From: Sinonovacula constricta
Lineage: Eukaryota > Mollusca > Bivalvia > Cardiida > Solecurtidae
Direction: 5' to 3'
NCBI GenBank assembly: GCA_007844125.1
Contig: CM017563.1
Coordinates: forward strand, 39,283,647-39,347,646
Length of the DNA stretch: 64,000 nucleotides
Shown here piece by piece: positions 11,691 through 22,519 of the stretch. How positions within the stretch are numbered: position 1 is the first letter of the stretch; the number at the start of each line of letters is the position of its first letter. The notes below the pieces were generated by a model. That model was not told the DNA's origin, searched no databases, and saw only the letters and a program-made list of their open reading frames with translations. The position numbers were made by a program, and so were the translations under genes.

Positions 11691-12715
11691 TATGAACAAA
11701 TATGTACGAGCGTAAACCAAAGGCAATTAAGCCGTTTAGTTTACGGATATTATAACTCATACAATCATCACATCTGAATTTAAATCAAATCATGGAAAAT
11801 AATGTCTTGGAATTGCCACCATGGCAATTTAAAACCCCCGATGTTGATTTATCTCTCAGTATATATACTAAATCAAAAACAGACCCTCTCGTATTACGCT
11901 CAAATTTTATATAACTGCGCGACAAGAAATACTCCAACTACGTCGAAATATATATTGATGGCTCAAAAGCAGACTCATATGTCGGCTGTGCTTCCATAAG
12001 TAAAATTTATTGTTTTAAACAAAAATTACCACCCGACTCATCCATTTGTACAGCCGAAATTCAGGCTGTTAACCTTTCTCTTGACTTTATTTCTGGTCAT
12101 CCTGGCGATAAAGTAATATTTACTGACTCTTTGTCGGTATTACAGTCAACTAAAAATCTTAATTTTTCCAAACCCTCATTAGAGAATTACTTTTAAAACT
12201 TAGTGAAGTTTTTTTTTAATAAGAGTATTGTTTTCTGTTGGCTACCTAGTCATGTAGGCATCCGAGGAAATGGGAAACACATTTATATCTCTTAAAGAGA
12301 GAAGTTCAACCAGAGTGTGTTCCTTGCCAGGCACCACTGAGAGTTAGTCATATTTTATTACATTGTATTGACACAGGCCATATTCGGTCTAAATATTTTA
12401 ATGTCAACAACATATACGAACTATTTAAAACAATGTCCGACTGCAAACCTGTTTGCTTCCTGAACGAGAGTGGTATTCTTAATAAGTTATACGTTTTTAA
12501 ACTATTTTATGCTAACGTTATATATTTTAACTGTTAAATATTTTAACCTATTTTTTCACTTATAATTCACATTTTTAACCTTATAGATTTATATTTCTAC
12601 TCACGTATTTTAGTTTTAACCTGATTGTATTCTATTGTCGTTAAACTTTAACTTGTTCGGCGCCGTGTGACTTGTGAAGTTTCGGTGTGCCGTAAAACCT
12701 AAAAAAACATAAACA
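11688..12715 (+). pseudogene. I/Nimb-type LINE fragment: connector, RNase H, 3' UTR
   Basis: The fragment starts at 'aaatatgaacaa', matching 50543 onward in the fuller copy. It encodes broken pieces of the RT-RNase H connector and the RNase H domain ('IDGSKADSYVGCASIS', 'CTAEIQAVNLSLDFIS', 'FTDSLSVLQS', 'WLPSHVGIRGN'). An internal deletion near 12272 jumps from 'GIRGN' to the C-terminal 'LKREVQPECVPCQ'. The 3' UTR reaches 'gtgtgccgtaaaacct' with a short A-rich tail. 5' truncation is the usual LINE insertion outcome; here the truncated end abuts the helicase relic, just upstream of its Walker A. Confidence 0.85.
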
Positions 12716-12799
12716 AAACATTAGTTCTTGAACTAAAATGTGAAGTTGTGTTTGTTTGCTCAAAATGGTAAATGCAATGTCTTGCTTTTTTAGACAAAT

Positions 12800-13125
12800 C
12801 AACTAGCTTTCAGCAGGTTAGCGTGAAGACCTTTCTCGCATTTAGTCCTTCACCCTGATCAGGACAAAAATCCACTTTTTTATAATTGGAAAAAAGTATC
12901 AAGTGAAGTAAATCTTAGACAAATGTCTGGGTAGAAACAAAACTGACTCACTGCTAGGGCATATGGTTTGTTTTGTTTTTGAAATAGATTGCAGCAACCA
13001 TTTATGATCATTATAGCAACATCCAGCTTTTTGTTAAAGAAAGACCGCAGTCCTTCAACCCGAACGGGACAAGTACCCACGCGGACAGAGGCTAATCAGT
13101 CAGGAGTTACAAATTGGAGACTACC
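12800..13125 (-). repeat. SINE fragments (tRNA-derived family), cluster
   Basis: Pieces of the SINE seen best at 14200-14440 and 14750-14995: 'caggttagcgtgaagac...ccttcaccctgatcagga' (12812-12865), 'gacaaatgtctgggtagaa' (about 12917) and 'atgatcattatagcaacatccagc' with the tRNA-side end 'gaggctaatcagtcagga' (13000-13110). At least two truncated copies are interleaved. Confidence 0.6.
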
Positions 13126-13483
13126 ATTAGTGCACATTAAAACGATTCTTCTGTGGAGAAATTCTGCCTAGAAATACAAAAAAATACTAGAAATATAAGG
13201 ACAATAACTATGGAATGGACAATGCAATCCAAATTCGCTCAGCTTATTTGTGTAATAAAGGATGCACAATTGCAGAAATTGCCCATATTTTTTGAAGATC
13301 GTGCAAAGAAACGATCCCTGAGCAATCATATACAAGAGTATCTGTTCACGACTATCATGAGCATAATTTATCATATCTTTGATGATGAACATTAACCCTT
13401 GCACTTGTTTTGTGAAAAGTGAACTCTCGATTTAATGAATTTTGTTTACTCTGCCTTTTTGTCTGGGAGGCAATCCAAGTATA
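13126..13483. other. No feature recognised
   Basis: AT-rich. Short open frames on both strands (13153-13404) overlap each other and show no domain. Confidence 0.45.
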
Positions 13484-13990
13484 CCTTAAAGGTGGTATCA
13501 GAGAATTAGCCTATATCTCATACATGCAACAACATCTTATCCCACTTCTGGAGAAGTTGTGCACTATTGCTGGATAAACTTAAACCTTAATTTAAGTAAA
13601 GGCTGTTTATAACATTAGCTTAATAGTAAGACGGTACAAATCGTAAAATATACTGGTCTCTTAAAATGCCCATTATTTCCAAATCTATAAATATGTGCGA
13701 TGGGGATTTCAGCTAAAAGTAGATATTGACATCAGAGCTGATTACCCGGATGTTCATGTAAAATGATATCAAAAGTGAATGGTCATGTGGTTTTCTTAGA
13801 TCAAAAAAGCTAACTGTAGTGACTCCGATAGAAAATAACTGTTTGCAATGACGAGTGAGGATTTATGCTTCGTTGTTCAAAAATCTAGGGCAACAAAAAC
13901 ATTTTGCAGGACCTTTTCAGGTAACAAAGGACTTACTTTGTTTTTTGAGAAAAATATTTGGTCAAAACTGTCGAATACCACCTTAAAAAT
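13484..13990. mobile_element. MITE-like element, copy 1 (TIR about ttaaaggtggtatc)
   Basis: The left end 'ttaaaggtggtatcagaga' and the right end 'tgtcgaataccaccttaa' are inverted matches of about 14 bp, some 500 bp apart. The interior carries 'gatattgacatcagagctgattacccggatg' and 'ggtcatgtggttttctt', which recur in inverse in the copies at 17005-17420 and 29.65-30.4 kb. There is no coding capacity, as in a non-autonomous DNA transposon. Confidence 0.55.
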
Positions 13991-14199
13991 ATGTTTGTCA
14001 AAAATTATTTGTATATCCGTTAGCTTTTTGTTTATATGGTCCTTGGTGAACATAATGAAACTTACTCTCTAAGATACATCTTTTGGGAGTGGGAACCCCC
14101 TCCGCCTCAGACTGCAGGGTCTCGCACTAAAGGAAAATGTAATACAAAAAAACAAATGAGAACACAGAACATGCCCTGATAAGAGTGAAATTATGTCAA

Positions 14200-14440
14200 A
14201 ATTTCCCCAGTGCTTTTCATGTTTTGTATTTTTGTTACATAGCACTGACAAAATTATGGCCATATTGGCGACATCCAGATAGTGGAAAAAGACCACAGAC
14301 TTATATCTGGGTAGAACCACCGAAGTACCGCAGGTTAGCTGAAAAACTCATATAAGTTCTCGCCCAGAGACTCGAACCCACGTAGTGAGGGGTTGAGGTG
14401 TTTCAAGTTAGCGACTCTAACCACTCAGCCCCGGGCGCCC
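14200..14440 (-). repeat. tRNA-derived SINE, best-preserved head
   Basis: On the minus strand the right end forms a tRNA-like head: A-box-like 'TGAGTGGTTAGAG' and B-box 'GGGTTCGAGTC' about 45 nt downstream. A body follows with 'ggttctacccagatataag', 'cactatctggatgtcgcc' and an A-rich end. The core words 'tgtctgggtagaaccacc' and 'agttagctg' are shared with four other copies in the window, all on the minus strand. Transcription would be by RNA polymerase III from the internal boxes. Confidence 0.75.
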
Positions 14441-14749
14441 ATTTATAACCAATGAAATCATGTAAGATGATGCCACATAAAAAACTCTACAGTAAACTCA
14501 TCAGAATATTGTTAATCGTTTCGGTGCATCAAAACCCTTATGCTACATTTGTTAACCCATTTACAGTTAATAGTTATCTGACAAAGATCAGAACCTAATC
14601 AGACTGATCTTGACTCGCTCTTTTTCCATAAACCGGATAATATAATATATGTAAAGTATTTTATGTAAAGGTTTTGGATATAATAGCTCCTCATAAAAAT
14701 AAAATAACTAAGAAATTAACCTGCACAAAATCCAGAACCATTAGAGGGC
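14441..14749. other. No feature recognised
   Basis: AT-rich spacer between two SINE copies; nothing coding seen. Confidence 0.5.
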
Positions 14750-14998
14750 AAAGAAAAACATTTTTTCATTACTGGTTGCATCTGTTCTGTTTTTTTAAAT
14801 ACATCGCAGTGATTAATTATGATCATTAAAGCAATGTCCAGCCATATGGTGGAGAAAGACCCCAGACAAATGTCTGGGTAGAACCACCAGTGCACCACAA
14901 GTAAGCTGGAAGACTTTCCACATTAGGTTCTTCACCCCAACCGGGACTTGAACCAGTACGGTGAGAGGCTAAGCAGTCAGAGGAGTGACTCTTCCAGG
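14750..14998 (-). repeat. SINE copy, same family
   Basis: Contains 'atgatcattaaagcaatgtccagccat', 'ggtggagaaagacccc', 'gacaaatgtctgggtagaaccacc', 'agtaagctggaagac' and the degenerate tRNA-side end 'gaggctaagcagtcagagg'. The B-box region is worn ('gggacttgaacc'). Confidence 0.7.
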
Positions 14999-16479
14999 GC
15001 TTATTGAAAAAATAAATTTAAACAACATCAACGTTAATTAACACTGAGGTCATAAACACAATCTGGTTACAAAACCTTTCTGACACAAACTCTGTACAAT
15101 AAATAACTTGTTTTCAATGCACAAGCACAGTAAAAAGAATATAAACATATATTTCACGATTTCTCTTTTCCAAGTTTCTTAAACTCGGGTGAGAAATTCT
15201 TATAAGACGATTGGAATCAGTTTGTTAGCTTCATGTGATATTTCTGGATATATAAAAACAACTAAATCAATATTGACATGCACACTTTTGTCTTTCTACT
15301 TTCTTCATGTGTTGTTACATAAAGTGAAACAGAACAATATATGTGATTAATGTCTACAAATGTATCAAACAGATTGTCCTAACATATGACCTTTTGTGCA
15401 ACAATGGTTTCATTATCAATGTCAGTAGGCCATTGGACTGCCCTCGTTATACTTGTTCATTGGTATAGCACTACTCATGTTTTATATTTATTTAACGAAT
15501 CACCAACAATCTAGAAATTATCTATAAAAAGTGTTCACGTACAACAGATACGGCACAGAATTCAATGTGAAAGCAAGCTGTGTACATCCAAACACCAGGA
15601 TACCAAGCCAAGTCTAATGACCCCAGGCCAACCAAAGTGGAACATACATACCGGTAAGTTTTTTCATTATCAATTGCTAATATCCAATACATAGTGGTAA
15701 ATAATATTCAACAGATAATTCCATCATATATCACAATTACGATAATTCTAGCAATCTCAAGTTTTTATGGTCCCAGTATGGTGTTGTTGTTGTTTTTAAA
15801 GTAAAACCAGAGCCACTTTTTTTGGACTTCAATATGGGACTTCTAAATGGGATTGCAAATTCAATGTGATTCAAAAATGTGATTTTTATTTTATTGTTAT
15901 TGCACAAATTGGTGGCAAATAAGCATTCAATAACATAACAAAATAACTTTAATAATTGTAGTTTGATTTCCTTTAGGAAATTGTGCTATTTTTAAAGCAC
16001 TGTTCGAAATGAAGTTGAATAAATAAAATTTAAAACAACTTTTAAGAGAAAGTTGAATGGTTTCCCTTTTTAACTATCATACATGTAAGATCAGTATTTT
16101 TTCTGTTGTGCACCATACAAATTAATTCATTTCCTATTCAAATATGTTTGAAAAAAGATGATGAAAATAACATTTTTTGTGACATTTTGGCGACATTTAA
16201 ACTTAAAATAAATTTGACCATTTTTCTAAACTATTAAATAAATTAGCAAATTTTTACAGTTCGAATTCTAAGTCTACAAGTAGTTAAGTAAATATTAGTA
16301 TTGCTTTTAACTCAAATGAAGAATTGTCCAGGTTCAGTTCGATTTGAAAGACCAGATCTTCAAGTAATTTAGAACTTAATTCTCCGTGCTCAAGTTCTAC
16401 AACCCATATGGTCAATTAGAAGCTTCAACATTTAATTTTGTGAATGTTAAAAACCTGCATTTTTATAATATTCATAAAA
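14999..16479. other. No gene recognised; AT-rich, possible intron
   Basis: About 1.5 kb with no domain-bearing frame. A strong plus-strand splice-donor-like site (ACCG|GTAAGT) lies at about 15653 after a short open stretch, but no matching acceptor or protein family could be identified. Confidence 0.4.
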
Positions 16480-16650
16480 TAAGTTGTTTTTTGTTACATC
16501 GTACTGACACAATTATAATCATGTCGACAAAGTCCAGCTAAATATTGGTGGAGGAAGGCTCCAGGTTAATGACTGGGTAGAACCACCGGCGCACCGCATG
16601 TTAGCTTGAAAATATCCCCACATGAATTGCAAAGTTGAGACATCTTTTTC
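16480..16650 (-). repeat. SINE copy, body only
   Basis: Shares 'gttacatcgtactgacacaattat', 'atgtcgacaaagtccagc', 'ggtggaggaaggctcc', 'gactgggtagaaccaccgg' and 'catgttagcttgaa' with the copies at 14.2 and 14.75 kb. The tRNA head is not attached; unrelated sequence with 'ctggaatggtttgaag' follows. Confidence 0.65.
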
Positions 16651-16924
16651 TAACCATGCTGGAATGGTTTGAAGAAATACAATTCTCAGTATGTCTGGGC
16701 CCATTTAAAGATGGTATCCAACAGTTTGGGATTTGGGATTTGCCGGAAAATTTGCCGATGCAGTGCATCGACATTTCTATCATTACAGCACAGGGGCACT
16801 TATGAGGTGCCCAGGGACTGAATCCGGCCGGTCCATTATACTAAAACAGACGAGTCTGGCGTAACGCTGTCCCCTTAGCCCAGAGCATTAGGAGGGAAGC
16901 CGCTACTACCAACTTTAAAGTCTT

Positions 16925-17003
16925 TGGTTTGACCCGGTCGGGGTTTGAACCCGCGACCTCCCGATCCGCAAGCCGACGCTCTACCAATTGAGCTATTGGG
17001 GCC
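16925..17003 (-). tRNA. tRNA-like sequence or tRNA-derived SINE head (probably not a functional tRNA)
   Basis: The minus strand begins 'GGCCCCAATAGCTCAATTGG' with a good D-arm (GCTC/GAGC), an A-box, and a T-arm with 'GGTTCAAACC'. The acceptor stem pairs at only about five of seven positions, and the anticodon stem (TCGGC/TCGGG around 'TTGCGGA') does not close, so a working tRNA is unlikely. A pseudogene or SINE head is the better reading; if it were a tRNA the loop would suggest an Arg-type GCG anticodon, weakly. Confidence 0.5.
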
Positions 17004-17004
17004 A

Positions 17005-17420
17005 ATACCGACAGTATGGACTAATTTTTTCTTTCCCTCAAATAACCAAATAAGTCATTGTAAACTGAAAAGGTCCTCGAAAATGTTGTTCATTGATGCC
17101 TTAGAATATGTGAACAGTAAAGCATAAAATCACACTCGTCATTGTAAACAAACAGGTATTTCCTATCTGAGCCACCCTGCACAGAAAGCTATAGACTAAG
17201 AAAACATTGTGACAACTTACTTATGAGATAATGTGATATCGTCATCCGGGTAGACCGCTCTGACTGTGATATACATTTAAGTCAAAATAACTATTGCCTC
17301 ACAAAATAAGACGTTGTTTAAAAATATGAGTCTATACAAAAGTTAAGCCTGAATTTCCAGAAACAGTGATAAATAATTGTTACATGTATTTGATGCAAAC
17401 TGTCGGATACCACCTTTAAG
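17005..17420. mobile_element. MITE-like element, copy 2
   Basis: Homologous to 30054-30400: 'ctcaaataaccaaataagtc', 'gttcattgatgcc', 'cctatctgagccaccctgcacag', 'gtagaccgctctgac'. The right end 'tgtcggataccacctttaag' is the same terminal inverted repeat as copy 1. The left end is replaced by the tRNA-like sequence at 16925-17003. Confidence 0.55.
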
Positions 17421-17529
17421 TCAGTCAGCTGCACGTGTTTAGAAGATAATCTAATCGACCTAAATTACACTCATCCAACTGTCAGCGTTTAATAAACCAA
17501 ATAGCCAAACCAAACAATAAAAAACTTAC

Positions 17530-17571
17530 CGGACTGTTGAGACCCTGAAGTCCGCTGGGCTCAGAAGACTG
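17530..17571 (-). CDS. Candidate 42-bp micro-exon of an unidentified host gene
   Basis: Minus-strand block bounded by a polypyrimidine acceptor (TACTTTTAG) and a strong donor (CCG|GTAAGT). It is a multiple of three and reads 'QSSEPSGLQGLNSP' in one open frame. A Ser/Pro/Gly-rich micro-exon like this is typical of disordered linkers in host proteins. It may belong with 10635-10694, some 7 kb downstream on the same strand. The signals are good but the block is short, so chance cannot be excluded. Confidence 0.35.
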
Positions 17572-18120
17572 CTAAAAGTATAAAATAAAGCAATATTATT
17601 TTAAGTCATAACAACTCCTCGCGATCATTTCAGGCTTGCGCCCACAGCCGTTTATTCACAAAATGCAACAACAAAAAACAGTCTGTAAACCATCGGGCGC
17701 AGGTATGGGAGCTGCAACATACCAAAGTCATTAAAAATGGTAATGGTTTAGCTCCCTTGCTAACGCTCATGCATATAAAAGAAAAGGGTAGTTTCTCTCT
17801 GCTGCGCTCTAGATATTTTCGCCCTACAGCGCCTCCGAGGGACACAGGCCTGTCCATACATCTTTACAAAACACTAAATAAACAAATTTCGAAAATCCAA
17901 ATAGTATAATAAAGCTCTCTATCGCCTTACAAACTAAAAAAAATAAATAATATTCTCACTGTATAGGGAATGGGAGATATCCTTTGTAATTGTCAAGCAC
18001 GGGTATATATATATACTGGTCCTAAAATGGTGCCACAAGCATCGAATAGAATGATTTAAATTTTATTTTAAACAACTACATTTCTTTGTTTTTAAATTGT
18101 TTTGTGTATACTTAGGAGGT
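17572..18120. other. No feature recognised
   Basis: Includes a somewhat GC-richer stretch at 17630-17860 with an open minus-strand frame lacking any identifiable domain, then AT-rich sequence. Confidence 0.4.
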
Positions 18121-19000
18121 GCTCTCAGCACCATTATATGTCTCAGAAGAGGCATTGCATTGTACTATATTGTATTATATTACAATGACGAGAGTAAATC
18201 CTGTTATGTTAATTAGGTGGACATAAACAAAAATGTACAGGTAGTGCATATCTTATAATTTTATAACCATAACTTTTATGACACATACATCACAAACGTA
18301 CATATACCTCATAGAAAACATAAACACCCATACATTCTATATACGACCCTTTTGCCAAAATCCATAATGATGCAATAACCATCCCTACATTTCAAGTCTT
18401 AATTTTTCTTAACCTTCTTGGCATAAGGCAACCCTCACGCCATTAATTAAAACTAACTGCGATATTTTATTTTAAACTCCTATACATTAATGCTCGCCCT
18501 ATAACAATAGTTATGGCGAGGGTAAATAAAGCCAAGTATTGATTGATTGGTTGGCCCAATGTTGTGTTCTCAACAACAATAATTGTCCCAGAAGAGGCAC
18601 TGTACAATGCTACAATGAGGCGAGCTAATAATACAATGGTGTATAGATGTACGAAAACAATAATATAAATTGTGCAAGAAAAAGAAAGTACACAAATTAT
18701 AATTTTACTACTATCACATTTTGACACATACATCTCACACGTAACAAATACTTCACAGAAATCATAAACACCCATATCTTTTATCTAGGAGACTATTGCC
18801 AATTCATTATCATTCAACAACCATCCTTTTATTTTAAATCTTACGTATTCTTACACTTCTTGGCAAAAGACAACCCTTACGCCATAATTAAAAACTAACT
18901 GCGATATTTTATTTTAAACTTCTATACATTAATGCTGGCCCAATAACAATAGTTAGGGCGAGAGTAAATAAAACCAAGTAATGATTGATTGGTTGGTCCA
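18121..19000. repeat. Tandem pair of diverged ~440-bp units with (ATTG)n ends
   Basis: Unit 1 (about 18121-18560) and unit 2 (about 18561-19000) share 'ctcagaagaggcattg' or 'cccagaagaggcactg', 'taactgcgatattttatttt', 'acattaatgct', 'gcgagggtaaataaagccaag' and the end 'attgattgattggttgg'. The short ATTG repeat at both ends resembles the 3' tail of a LINE or SINE, so these may be two head-to-tail 3' fragments of one retroelement family. Confidence 0.75.
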
Positions 19001-19175
19001 GTGTCAGGATAATGTGACTGGGTGTAATATCATGCCACATATTCACGGCATGATCACGGTATGATTAACATTGAAGCAGCACTATATCTGCTTCAAGCGG
19101 ATATACGGTCTCCAGATTACTGAAATACTGTTGGTGGGATGATTAACCCATAAACATGTGATAAAAAAGGTACTC
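18995..19175. repeat. Interspersed repeat of bivalve type
   Basis: Contains 'ggataatgtgactgggtg', 'tcatgccacatattcacggcatga' (an inverted repeat of 'catgcc/ggcatg'), 'gcagcactatatctgcttc' and 'aacccataaacatg'. I recognise this combination as a widespread repeat of bivalve genomes, which supports the host assignment; the class name is not certain to me. Confidence 0.5.
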
Positions 19176-20681
19176 TTGACACGTTACAACACTCCGTCAT
19201 TTTCTCCCCACTGTCTGAGTACACTCCTCCCACCATTTACTTCTCGCAGTACTGCCATTTTGACAAGCATGTGACCATAGTGGAAATTGTGCTGGACTAC
19301 ATATTAATATTGGTTTCTATGTAAAATTCTCTTTATATCATTTTTTAATTTCATCGTTACCCACACTTTAATATCAGAATTAAATTCTCATGGTATAATT
19401 TGTATTAAATTATTATTATCGTTTTCAAATCTCCTTGGTCGAAGCCCTTTGTTCATTTTTGTTTTTGGTGGCTGGCAGAGAATGCTGTGACCTTTAACGT
19501 GAAGATTGCCAACTAAATACAGTTGACTAAGCAATGTAGCTTTTACGTGGTTAAAAATAATTTAAAATCAGGCTGATAAAAAATAGAATAAAATTGTAAT
19601 TTGCTGGAAAAGGTAGTTATCAATATCAACAGTTATTCAATTATCTGATCCTCAAACAAACTTCAGAATGTAATTCTCCTGGTGAGACTCGTTGAACTCT
19701 CTTGTCACCCGATCATTTAAACTTGCGTCAACAGTATGCTTTTGCACATGGCAAAACATGACAGATGGCTGACATTGAACACGGTTTAATGCTATTACAG
19801 TATCCTTTGAATTTTATATACAGTCGTTTGGGGTGTAGCGGATCAATAACGACATTTTCGCTGCATACGCATGAAACAAGTGTTTTCAAAATACAGAATA
19901 TGCATTTACATTGCAAAATGTCCTCTTTCCAAAATTGCTAACCATTTTAATCTCGGACGAATATTTCTTTGCAAACGCTTCAGTTTTTGATATGCATAAA
20001 TTTGGGTAGTAGCGGATCACCTTAGGGTATAGCCGATCACGTGATGAACGTCACCTAGGGATCGTTTCAAAGCACCAAAAAGTTGTATTTGTCTCAACTA
20101 GGCAACTTAAATATGTTAACGGTATGTTTGATTTTTTTCTCATGAATAATGCTATCGAATTGGTTCGAAAGAGCATACTCAGATCATATGGCTGCTCCCT
20201 CAAGTTCAGTCCACTGTTTCCGGCAGCTGTCTGGTATGTGTCTCCTCCATACTTGTTCACCAGTATCACCCAAAAAAACAACTACTGCATGCACAAAATA
20301 CACACACACGTACGCACAAAGTAAATTGGGATGGGGTATAAATACAAGGTCAAATAACATTGAATAAGCTTTAATTGATATCAGTTACTGGAATTTAACT
20401 TACAATGGCTAAATCACATGCATTTTGTGCCTTTTGTCAGGTCAATCATTAGTTTTCACAATAATCGTGGATTTTATTAGTATGAATTTACTGGAATTTG
20501 AAAGGTGGGTAGGACAAGTGGATGTGCAAGCAGAAAAACACCCCAATAACAAACGTGCAGTTAAGCAAACATAACAAATCTTAATAAGAAAATTTCTGAC
20601 CTGTGTCTGCTGCATTTGGTTAATATTACAATATGTATGTGAAAATTAACAAGTATTTTTTTAACAAACAAGGCCAAATGC
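19176..20681. other. No gene recognised; two copies of a gtagcggatc motif
   Basis: Mostly AT-rich. Two related motifs stand out, 'gtttggggtgtagcggatc' (19826-19844) and 'tttgggtagtagcggatcac' (20001-20020); see findings. Open frames at 20051-20367 lie on both strands and show no domain. Confidence 0.4.
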
Positions 20682-20819
20682 TTAAGGGGCGGTCAAACTC
20701 GGTCTTTGCCCCTGTCTTTCTGCGTTTGCAGGCTCCTCCCCGCCGCCTCCAGACCGAGCAATGGCCCGCGCAGGCGGATCCAACTCGTCGGCAAGAAGCT
20801 CGTCAATAATGTCGTCGCA

Positions 20820-20924
20820 TTACATTGCTATATTCACGTAAACACCGAGTCTAATTGTGATGAAAAGAAGAAGAGCCGCCATTACTCCTCCGACGCAGGC
20901 GGCGGCAATGTATAGGCGTTTCAT
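20820..20924 (-). CDS. 34-residue membrane ORF overlapping the ATPase stop
   Basis: The ATG (20924-20922) overlaps the ATPase stop in an ATGA quadruplet. The peptide begins 'MKRLYIAAACVGGVMAALLL' and continues hydrophobic for about 20 residues: a basic N-terminus and one transmembrane helix. A TAA stops it after 34 codons. The same frame remains open beyond the stop down to 20682 with an acidic then Pro/Gly-rich composition, so the ancestral protein was probably about 80 residues with the TAA as a later nonsense change. Small single-pass proteins are common in virions of this group, but its role is unknown. Confidence 0.55.
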   Translation of the reverse strand: MKRLYIAAACVGGVMAALLLFITIRLGVYVNIAM

Positions 20925-21531
20925 GTTAACACGGCAAAGCTACTTGGCTGCGAGGTATTAAACAGCAGCATTGCATGATTCGTATTGGCGAGTTTTTCCA
21001 GCACGGCGGGCCTGTCGGCTGCGGGGATGATGTAATTTTCGCGCAAGCACTTGTTGAAACTATCCCGGTCCTTGCAGTGGAAGAGGGCGACCCAGCGCGT
21101 ATGCTCTCGGAGATCTTTGAGGACGGCGTTGTACCTCTGAGCCAAGACCCAGACCAATTGCTTGGCGTGGCGGCCGCTGAATGCAATCTCGAAAAGCATT
21201 TCCCTTTTCTTGGTGAGTTGCTTGCTGGCGGCTATGTCGTCGATGATGTATAACGTCTGCTGCCCTTGAAAACTCGGTAGTGGGCTCGCAGCGTGTCCTG
21301 AAGGTGTTCGCCTGGGTATAACATAAACCTCCTCTTCCGTCCTCACCCACGGGCGATCCTGGTAGGCCCTGTTGTGCCGGCCGTGGGACAGAGTATAACG
21401 ATGTGGTCGAAACGGCCGCAGAACGGGCCCTCGAGGAGGTCCAACGCGAACTGCGTTTTTCCGCAGCCAGTCATGCCGCAGATGATCGCCGAGTAGGGCT
21501 CTTCAGTAAACAGCTAAGATGAATCGTCCAT
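20921..21531 (-). pseudogene. A32/FtsK-HerA-type genome-packaging ATPase relic
   Basis: Starts at an ATG whose 5' end is base 21531 and which lies inside the capsid gene's end. A TAG falls five codons later. Walker A 'GMTGCGKTQF' lies near 21452-21480, then 'FDHIVILCPT', then a frameshift near 21350. The main frame 21346-20921 carries Walker B 'LYIIDDIAASK', the sensor-like 'QLVWVLAQRYNAVLKDLRE', 'WVALFHCKDRDSF' and a C-terminal 'LEKLANTNHAMLLFNTSQP'. These motifs fit the packaging ATPases that drive viral DNA into double-jelly-roll capsids. Total size near 200 residues, as expected for a compact member. Its neighbours (capsid upstream, membrane ORF downstream) support the call. Confidence 0.8.
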
Positions 21532-22270
21532 GCTCTATGTTGATTTGCGCGTCCATGAGGATGAAGAGGTATATGTTCAATGCCCCCTGTGCTTCGGCCT
21601 CCTTGGGGATCTGGATGGTGATCCCCTCGCTTGCGTTTTCGATCCGGCGGCCGTTGCCATGCAAGCCGTCGTCATCGCTAGACCATAAGTCTAGCCAGAC
21701 AGCGAACTCCTCTGCATCTCGTACTCCAAGGCGATGCCCTCGATGGTGTATTTGACGGTGTCATCGCCGGTCGCCCTGACAACGCGCTCATAATCACTGA
21801 ACGTAAGCTCGTACTCGAGCCTGCCGCCGAAAGCGGACTGAAAGAAGGGCATGTGGCTCTCCAAGAGTTCTAAATCGAGTGGGATGAATAAACGGTTACC
21901 GTAGGCCTTGGCGATCGCGGCGTCGTCCGCTTGAGCAGTCTTGTTTCCGGCCGGCGTCGAGTCTTATCCGGGTTACGTTTCGGTCGTCCGTAGTGTCGAT
22001 CCCCTGGTATTGGGCGTAAGCCCGCTCGTTTTCCGTTTTCCAGAGGTCCGCGTAGCATCCTAATACGTCGCTGTCGTCGAGGCTTATGAGATCTTGATTG
22101 TGGTCTTCTTGGCGATCGCCCGGCCCAGATTGTTGACCACTGACCGAGAAGCGTCGGATGAGACCAGCTTGATCTGGAAAGCTAACCGACTGGTGGATGC
22201 CCTTGGCCCCTAAGCGCTCTCTCAGACGCCGGTGCGGATTGAGCTTTCGACCGTTAGCGCTTTGGAACAT
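21503..22270 (-). pseudogene. Major capsid protein-like (jelly-roll) relic
   Basis: Pieces in three frames run without a gap: N-terminal part from the Met at 22270 ('DVLGCYADLWKTENERAY'), then 'AIAKAYGNRLFIPLDLELLE', 'GGRLEYELTFSDYERV', 'VKYTIEGIALEYEMQ' and a C-terminal 'LNIYLFILMDAQINI' ending at a TGA at 21503-21505. The order matches the capsid-like proteins I know from invertebrate virus-derived elements. Frameshifts occur near 21930 and 21700. The end overlaps the ATPase start by 29 nt, consistent with a viral transcript. The true N-terminus may lie further right (a stop precedes 22270 in frame). Confidence 0.65.
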
Positions 22271-22330
22271 CTTGCATTGAACCCAACCACCGTATCTTCA
22301 ATCTAATGTCAGGCGAGGAGGATATTTAGA

Positions 22331-22471
22331 TGCAAGAGCAGTTTGATCCGGCCGACGACATCGCGACCACCTCGCTCTCCACTGAATTACTCACTACCAC
22401 TTCAAAGTTAACCCACCTGTTTGTCGTGGGTGGCGACCCAGTATCTCTACGACGAGGGGATCCTGGTGGTT
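22331..22471 (+). CDS. Short plus-strand ORF at the divergence point
   Basis: ATG at 22331 gives a 46-residue frame beginning 'MQEQFDPADDIATTSLSTEL' and ending at TAA. It has the GC-rich codon use of the element and faces right, opposite to the capsid gene. It may be the start of the rightward viral gene whose later part is at 23290-23665, interrupted by the LINE fragment. Unproven. Confidence 0.3.
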
Positions 22472-22519
22472 AAGGTCTTTGTTGGCTTGTCAGGATGTTG
22501 ACATGTAAGTCGACCCTGA

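Noticed and set aside
15560..15653. Plus-strand exon ending at ACCG|GTAAGT
   Set aside because: Strong donor but no clear acceptor, no recognisable protein and no partner exon.
16925..17003. Functional tRNA gene
   Set aside because: Acceptor stem has mismatches and the anticodon stem does not pair; better seen as a SINE head or tRNA pseudogene.
20975..21253. Plus-strand ORF of 92 codons opposite the packaging ATPase
   Set aside because: Shadow of the minus-strand ATPase, whose motifs (Walker A and B) are unambiguous.
21060..21350. Alternative minus-strand frame over the ATPase
   Set aside because: Out of frame with Walker B; composition reflects GC-rich antiphase reading.
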